From assembly GCF_003258595.1 (NCBI RefSeq), contig NZ_QHHQ01000004.1:620001-684000 (forward strand): a stretch of DNA of 64,000 nucleotides. Reading direction: 5' to 3'. This DNA comes from Acuticoccus sediminis. Lineage in GTDB: Bacteria > Pseudomonadota > Alphaproteobacteria > Rhizobiales > Amorphaceae. Shown one piece after another: positions 63,016 to 64,000 of this stretch. The notes under the pieces are model-generated. The model was not told the origin of the DNA. It was given only the letters and a program-made list of their open reading frames with translations, and did no database searches. Made by a program: the position numbers and the translations under genes. How positions within the stretch are numbered: position 1 is the stretch's first letter; each line of letters opens with the position of its first letter.

Positions 63016-64000
63016 TTAGCGCTTGAGGTTCATCAGGACTTCGAGAAGCTCGTTGCCCGTCTGGAAGCTCTTGGAGTTGGCGGTGTAGGCGCGCTGGGCG
63101 ATGATCATGTTGGTCAGCTCGGACGCCAGATCGACGTTCGACTGCTCGACCGCGCCGACCACCAGCGAGCCGTTGCCGGCGTCGTTGGGCAGCCCGATCC
63201 GCACGTCACCGGACGAGGGTGTGATGCGGTAGACGTTCCCCGGCAACGGCTCCATCTGGTCCGGCGAGGGGACGTTCGCGAGCGGCAGGCGGTAGAACTC
63301 CACCTCCGCCCCGTCCTCGTAGACCGCGTAGACGCGCCCGTCGTTGGAGATCCCGACCGACTGCACCGTCGCCGGCGCATTGCCGTTGATGTAGACCTCC
63401 AGCGGCTCGTAGTCGGCGGCGAGCTGGGTGGTGCCGGTGATGTTCAGCTCCAGCCGGTCCTCGGCGTCGGGGAGCGCGAGGGAGAGGATCGCCTGCTCGT
63501 CCGGGTTGTTCGGGTCGACCGCCATCGCGCCGGAGGAGTTGCCGTTCTCGTCGATGGTCTCGATCTCCATGATCGAGCCGTTGGTCGGGTCGAAGGTCAC
63601 GTTGGCCTTGCCGAGCCAGGCCTCGCTGGCCTGGGCGGCACCCAGCGGCGGGTTCGGGATGTCGTAGGGGAAGTCCGTCTCGTAGGCGGTGTTGCGCTTG
63701 GACTGGTCGTAGATCACGACCTCCCACTGGGGATCGGTGGGGGCCAGCGGGTCGTAGTCCTGGATCTTGGTCCAGTAGACGTCGAGCGTCTTCTCGCGGC
63801 CGAGATCGTCGTAGGCGACGATGGAGCTCTTCACCGTGTAGGCGACGTCGAGGGTTGCGTTGCCGCCGGAGTCGATGCCGTTAGAGCCGGGCGTCGAGAT
63901 CGTGTTCGGCGCGTTCTGCGGGTCGATCACCTCGGCGCCCGCGTCGAGGTTGGCACGGAAGGTGCCGGTCGTCGACGGCGTCGCGCGCATGTTCATGTAG
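63016..64000 (-). CDS. flgE: Flagellar hook protein FlgE, C-terminal part (cut by window edge)
   Basis: The minus frame is open through the window end at 64000 and ends at 63016. Visible features are the D1/D2 hook blocks (YTVKSSIVAYDDLGREKTLDVYWTKIQ, PLEVYINGNAPATVQSVGISNDGRVYAVYEDG) and the C-terminal EQSNVDLASELTNMIIAQRAYTANSKSFQTGNELLEVLMNLKR, which is highly conserved in hook proteins. The Met near 63996 is internal, not the start. Upstream N-terminal half and promoter are outside the window. Confidence 0.93.
   Translation of the reverse strand, partial: YMNMRATPSTTGTFRANLDAGAEVIDPQNAPNTISTPGSNGIDSGGNATLDVAYTVKSSIVAYDDLGREKTLDVYWTKIQDYDPLAPTDPQWEVVIYDQSKRNTAYETDFPYDIPNPPLGAAQASEAWLGKANVTFDPTNGSIMEIETIDENGNSSGAMAVDPNNPDEQAILSLALPDAEDRLELNITGTTQLAADYEPLEVYINGNAPATVQSVGISNDGRVYAVYEDGAEVEFYRLPLANVPSPDQMEPLPGNVYRITPSSGDVRIGLPNDAGNGSLVVGAVEQSNVDLASELTNMIIAQRAYTANSKSFQTGNELLEVLMNLKR

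Overview
This is a very GC-rich, gene-dense bacterial segment. It looks like alphaproteobacterial chromosome of the order Hyphomicrobiales (Rhizobiales). The best evidence is the flagellar order flgE-flgK-flgL-flaF-flbT-flgD-fliQ, because FlaF and FlbT are alphaproteobacterial and this order is rhizobial. The many IclR regulators, tripartite tricarboxylate (TTT) transporter genes and Rieske/betaine-type oxidation genes fit a metabolically broad soil or marine member. A genus cannot be named safely. No rRNA, tRNA, transposase, phage gene or CRISPR array was seen.

1-14.2 kb, catabolic region: a hydantoinase/oxoprolinase pair (hyuB cut by the window edge) with an IclR regulator; divergent SDR dehydrogenase and MFS transporter; a lone polysaccharide pyruvyl transferase with a TTG start; an IclR regulator that seems to carry two winged helices; and a minus-strand operon of two acyl-CoA dehydrogenases, TctC-TctB-TctA and a CaiB-type CoA-transferase, which would import, CoA-activate and desaturate a carboxylate.

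14.2-28.2 kb, uptake and oxidation of a probable N-methylated compound: a dipeptide/opine-type ABC importer (binding protein, two permeases, fused double ATPase), a LysR regulator, and a tightly overlapping set of Rieske oxygenase, Cys/Met-metabolism PLP enzyme, HcnB/OoxA-like FAD/[2Fe-2S] protein, DAO-type oxidase and monomeric sarcosine oxidase-like enzyme. Two intergenic inverted-repeat elements flank this region.

28.6-31.6 kb: an XRE regulator divergent from a membrane fatty-acid desaturase, then a PhnD-like binding protein with no visible signal peptide.

31.8-48.9 kb, a formate dehydrogenase locus: tungstate importer TupBCA, an excisionase-HTH/binding-protein regulator, a 44-residue membrane peptide, a WD40 propeller fused to cytochrome c, FdhC-FdhB-FdhA (catalytic cysteine, not selenocysteine), a small Tat-signal protein, a TorD-family chaperone, DUF3306 and DUF3305 proteins, and divergently a four-cluster ferredoxin, a DUF6494-like protein, an Mrp/ApbC ATPase, a biotin/lipoate-ligase-like protein and a DUF6505-like protein. 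The picture is a Tat-exported W- or Mo-dependent formate dehydrogenase with its metal supply and maturation genes.

49-58.6 kb: ferredoxin reductase, IclR regulator, flavin monooxygenase, phosphomannomutase/phosphoglucomutase, small membrane protein, M17 aminopeptidase, NlpC/P60 hydrolase, enoyl-CoA hydratase and a DUF1127 protein. 58.9-64 kb: flagellar genes on the minus strand, with flgE cut by the window end.
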